Positions 61,724 to 64,000 of a stretch of DNA of 64,000 nucleotides are shown one piece after another. The stretch spans positions 248,001 to 312,000 of the forward strand of contig NZ_VLTK01000001.1 of the NCBI RefSeq assembly GCF_007558825.1. Reading direction: 5' to 3'. A program made the translations under genes and the position numbers. Every line of letters starts with the position of its first letter. Within the stretch, counting starts at the first letter, position 1. This DNA comes from Brevibacterium aurantiacum (lineage in GTDB: Bacteria; Actinomycetota; Actinomycetes; Actinomycetales; Brevibacteriaceae). The notes beneath the pieces were generated by a model that saw only the letters and a list, made by a program, of their open reading frames with translations, ran no database searches and was not told the DNA's origin.

Positions 61724-62982
61724 GCGCTGTCCCCTTGCGTGCGTTGTCCATCGGCGTCATCGGCCTCGCCGAGGTGGTCCTGTCGTGACGTGAGAGTCGG
61801 GTTGTTGGGCAGCGTGGCTGAGATTGCGAAGCCTGAACCGGGCGTCGTTTCGATGACGAGTTCGCCTCCCAGCTCGCGCATCCGTGAGCCGATGAAATCA
61901 AGTCCGAAACCGGATTCCGATTCGCGCTTTCGCGCCTCCGGGTCGGCCATGCCGACACCGTCGTCGACGATGTCCATGCGGATCGATCCGTCCAAGTCCA
62001 TGAGGCTGACCACGACCCTCGAGGCTTGAGAGTGCTGTCTGACGTTGGCGAGCGCGGACTGCGCGGTCCTCAGCAGTGCAACCTCCACCTCGGCGGGCAG
62101 AGAGGGCACGGTCTCGTCGACCTCGACGCGACCCCGGATGGACGTGTCCTCCTCCAGGCGGGTGAGCAGGCGTCGGAGGGCCGCGGTCAGCGCTCCGTCC
62201 TCGAGCTCGGCCGGGGCGAGGGCGGCGATGATCCGGCGCACGTCGCGCGAACTCTGAGCGGCGAGGTCCTCGACTTGGCGCAGAACCTGTTGTGCGTGCT
62301 CATCGGTGGTCCTGTCCACCTCGGCGTGGGCGATGAGACGGATCGAGGAGATCTCCTGTGCGATCGTGTCATGGATGTCGCGGGACACGCGGGTGCGTTC
62401 CTGGATCTCACCGGCATGGCGCTGAGTCAAGGCCAGTTCGTCCTGCAGGTCCAGCAGATTCTGGTGAGCCAGCTCCAAGGACTGCAGCAGCTCTTCGCGC
62501 CTGCGCCCCTCCCGCAGAAGTTCGATGTAGCCACGGGAGAGTCCGAGCGCGAAGACCGCGCCGATGAGCGACCCGATGATGCTCGCGGTGCCGACCGCAC
62601 CGTAATGGGCCAGGGGTGCCACGACCGTCGCGATGTAGGTCAGCGCGGTGAAGACAACGGCTATGCGCAACGAGAACAGGTGACCGGCGAGCAGCCAGAG
62701 GACGAAGGCGATCCAGATGAATTCGGCGGAGACCAGTAAGGTGCACAGCCACGCACCGGCGAGGACCAGCAGCCACCATTTGGCCAGAACGATTGCACCG
62801 CTGCGAGCGGCCCGGACGGCGCCGAGGGCGTACCAGGCGAGGAACACGATGCTCACGGCGATCGCGGCCAGGGGTACCGCTCCCGCATCGAAGGCGCGGA
62901 CGCACGAGATCACGGTGAGAGCCAGGGCCATTGCGTGCTGGCCGATCTCCATGGTTCTCTCTGTCCACCCGCGTGTGTCCAC
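61720..62982 (-). CDS. Sensor histidine kinase (NarL-partner type)
   Basis: A kinase of about 420 residues. An N-terminal array of six or so helices (residues 15-165) forms a membrane sensor, followed by a coiled-coil-like linker (LRHEELLQSLELAHQNLLD-type, seen as REELLQSLELAHQNLLDLQ). The HisKA_3 box is RVSRDIHDTIAQEISSIRL, and the ATPase domain ends GFGLDFIGSRMRELGGELVI. I chose GTG 62982 behind a run of G (AGGGGGG); an in-frame ATG at 63057 has no ribosome site. Coupled to the downstream regulator. Confidence 0.88.
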   Translation of the reverse strand: MDTRGWTERTMEIGQHAMALALTVISCVRAFDAGAVPLAAIAVSIVFLAWYALGAVRAARSGAIVLAKWWLLVLAGAWLCTLLVSAEFIWIAFVLWLLAGHLFSLRIAVVFTALTYIATVVAPLAHYGAVGTASIIGSLIGAVFALGLSRGYIELLREGRRREELLQSLELAHQNLLDLQDELALTQRHAGEIQERTRVSRDIHDTIAQEISSIRLIAHAEVDRTTDEHAQQVLRQVEDLAAQSSRDVRRIIAALAPAELEDGALTAALRRLLTRLEEDTSIRGRVEVDETVPSLPAEVEVALLRTAQSALANVRQHSQASRVVVSLMDLDGSIRMDIVDDGVGMADPEARKRESESGFGLDFIGSRMRELGGELVIETTPGSGFAISATLPNNPTLTSRQDHLGEADDADGQRTQGDSA

Positions 62983-63109
62983 GGTGTCACCCCCCTGCAA
63001 GTCGTTCTTCGTGCTTGTCGTCAATCCTGCTGTGGTCATTCCTGCCAACTCAATCACATCTGCGGCGAGTGCGTGCTCTTTTCAGCGGTCGACGCTTGCG
63101 GCGGCGACG

Positions 63110-63145
63110 GGGCCCGACCATCGAGTTGTTTCGATGGTCGGGCCC
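63110..63145 (-). terminator. Terminator-like hairpin behind the MMPL gene
   Basis: A perfect 15-base-pair stem (arms 63110-63124 and 63131-63145) closes a 6-base loop. It lies 56 bases behind the stop of the MMPL gene and 128 bases before the histidine kinase start on the same strand. No T-run follows, so it is a weak or structural terminator. Confidence 0.65.
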
Positions 63146-63200
63146 TGCCCGTGTGAGCTGACTGCGTCAGTCGCCTGTGTCAGCTCGCGGCACCTTTGGG

Positions 63201-64000
63201 TCAGTGCCTGCCGTGGGCTGAGCCTGCTGACTGGAGATCCCCCGTCTCCTCATCACCGGCCGCGGCGGCGTCAGCATCGGCGTACTTGTGCTCCGAGTGT
63301 GTGATTGCCCTGTTGGGCCACCACATCCGGTTTCCGGCCAGGCCGAAGATGGCTGGAACGATGACCGTGCGCACAAGCACGGTGTCGACGAGGACGCCGA
63401 CTCCGACGATGAGTCCCAGCTGGCCCAGAACCATCAGGGGCAGCATGCCCAGGGCTGCGAACACCCCGGCCAGAACGATTCCCGCACTGGTGATCACGCC
63501 GCCGGTGTGGCTGACGGCTTCGATCATGCCCTGGCGGGCACCGTGGACGACCGATTCCTTCTTCGCACGGTGAGACAGGAAGATCGAGTAGTCGATGCCC
63601 AGCGCCACGAGGAACAGAAAAGCGAGGATCGGAACCTGGGCATCGAGTGCTCCCTGACCGAACATCGTCCGGCTGAGGAATGCGCCGAGGCCGATCGCCG
63701 CGGCTGAAGACGCCACGTTGACCACGAGCAGGGTTCCCGCCACGAGCGGGGCACGGAGGATGCCGAGCAGAATGATGAAGCTGATGACCAGGATCATCGG
63801 TGCAATCGTCCCGAAGTCCTGAGCGTTGCCGTCGCGGGCATCGAGTTCGGTTGCCGCCGCGCCGCCGACGTGTGCGTTCGCACCGTCGATCGCGTCGACG
63901 TCTGACCGGATGTCCGTGATCAGATCGAGGCCCGCAGGGCTGTCGGGTTCGTATTCGCCTGTGACCATGACCTTCGAGATCGAGTCTGCCCCGGTGCTCG
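63201..64000 (-). CDS. MMPL-family membrane transporter (3' part)
   Basis: The C-terminal about 265 residues of an RND-superfamily MMPL protein; the gene runs off the right edge of the window. Visible are an extracytoplasmic segment (SPAGLDLITDIRSDVDAIDG), then five or so helices with GILRAPLVAGTLLVVNVASS and the conserved PILAFLFLVALGIDYSIFLS. The ALGIDYSIFL stretch carries the Asp-Tyr pair of the MMPL proton relay, followed by a cytosolic Lys/Asp/Ala tail. MMPL proteins export lipids or drugs. Substrate unknown. The start of this gene is outside the window. Confidence 0.9.
   Translation of the reverse strand, partial: STGADSISKVMVTGEYEPDSPAGLDLITDIRSDVDAIDGANAHVGGAAATELDARDGNAQDFGTIAPMILVISFIILLGILRAPLVAGTLLVVNVASSAAAIGLGAFLSRTMFGQGALDAQVPILAFLFLVALGIDYSIFLSHRAKKESVVHGARQGMIEAVSHTGGVITSAGIVLAGVFAALGMLPLMVLGQLGLIVGVGVLVDTVLVRTVIVPAIFGLAGNRMWWPNRAITHSEHKYADADAAAAGDEETGDLQSAGSAHGRH

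Overview
The window reads as chromosomal DNA of a high-GC actinobacterium. Mycothiol synthase (MshD), a Nudix-phosphatase fusion of the MutT1 type, frequent GTG/TTG starts and a qsu-type quinate cluster all point to Actinobacteria. A Micrococcales member close to Brevibacterium is my best guess from gene content, not proven. I found no insertion sequence, prophage, CRISPR array or rRNA; one tRNA gene (Lys, anticodon TTT) is present.

Layout. (1) 1-9.6 kb: mshD, polyphosphate kinase and mutT1, then the phosphate operon pstS-pstC-pstA-pstB. A tandem PHO-box-like repeat lies in front of pstS and a strong hairpin between pstS and pstC. (2) 9.6-20 kb: a repeat-rich intergenic stretch, a PadR regulator with its UbiB-like kinase, a NarL-type two-component system, a Pit phosphate transporter with its DUF47 partner (again behind a PHO-box-like repeat), and tRNA-Lys. 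(3) 20-28 kb: redox and regulatory genes, including an unusual membrane bPH2 domain fused to a MarR domain, a GT2 membrane glycosyltransferase and a frameshifted acetyltransferase. (4) 28-34 kb: an amino-sugar (MurNAc) recycling operon gntR-anmK-SSS symporter-murQ-nagK with a palindromic operator. (5) 34-36 kb: a pterin dehydratase-VOC fusion and an aldo/keto reductase. (6) 35.8-46.3 kb: a tightly overlapped minus-strand cluster. It holds a membrane protein with a poly-aspartate tail, an OmpR-type histidine kinase and regulator, three glycosyltransferases, an ABC exporter and two aminoglycoside-phosphotransferase-fold kinases. (7) 47-53 kb: a quinate/shikimate catabolic cluster (aroE/qsuD, aroQ, iclR, MHS transporter, dehydroshikimate dehydratase). 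(8) 53-64 kb: gapA, a MarR-SDR divergent pair, a GlxA-type regulator, an AhpD-like protein, a serine hydrolase, a ChrA transporter, a third two-component system and the 3' part of an MMPL transporter.

How the parts work together. The left third is a phosphate-homeostasis neighbourhood: high-affinity Pst, low-affinity Pit/DUF47 and polyphosphate kinase. The best candidate for an undescribed system is region 6. Stop/start overlaps tie its genes together, and two repeat motifs lie in front of the sensor genes and the glycosyltransferase genes. I infer an envelope glycoconjugate made and exported under control of a sensor whose likely partner carries an extracytoplasmic poly-Asp tail. The second candidate is the bPH2-MarR fusion, which contains a plausible internal start for a free MarR protein.
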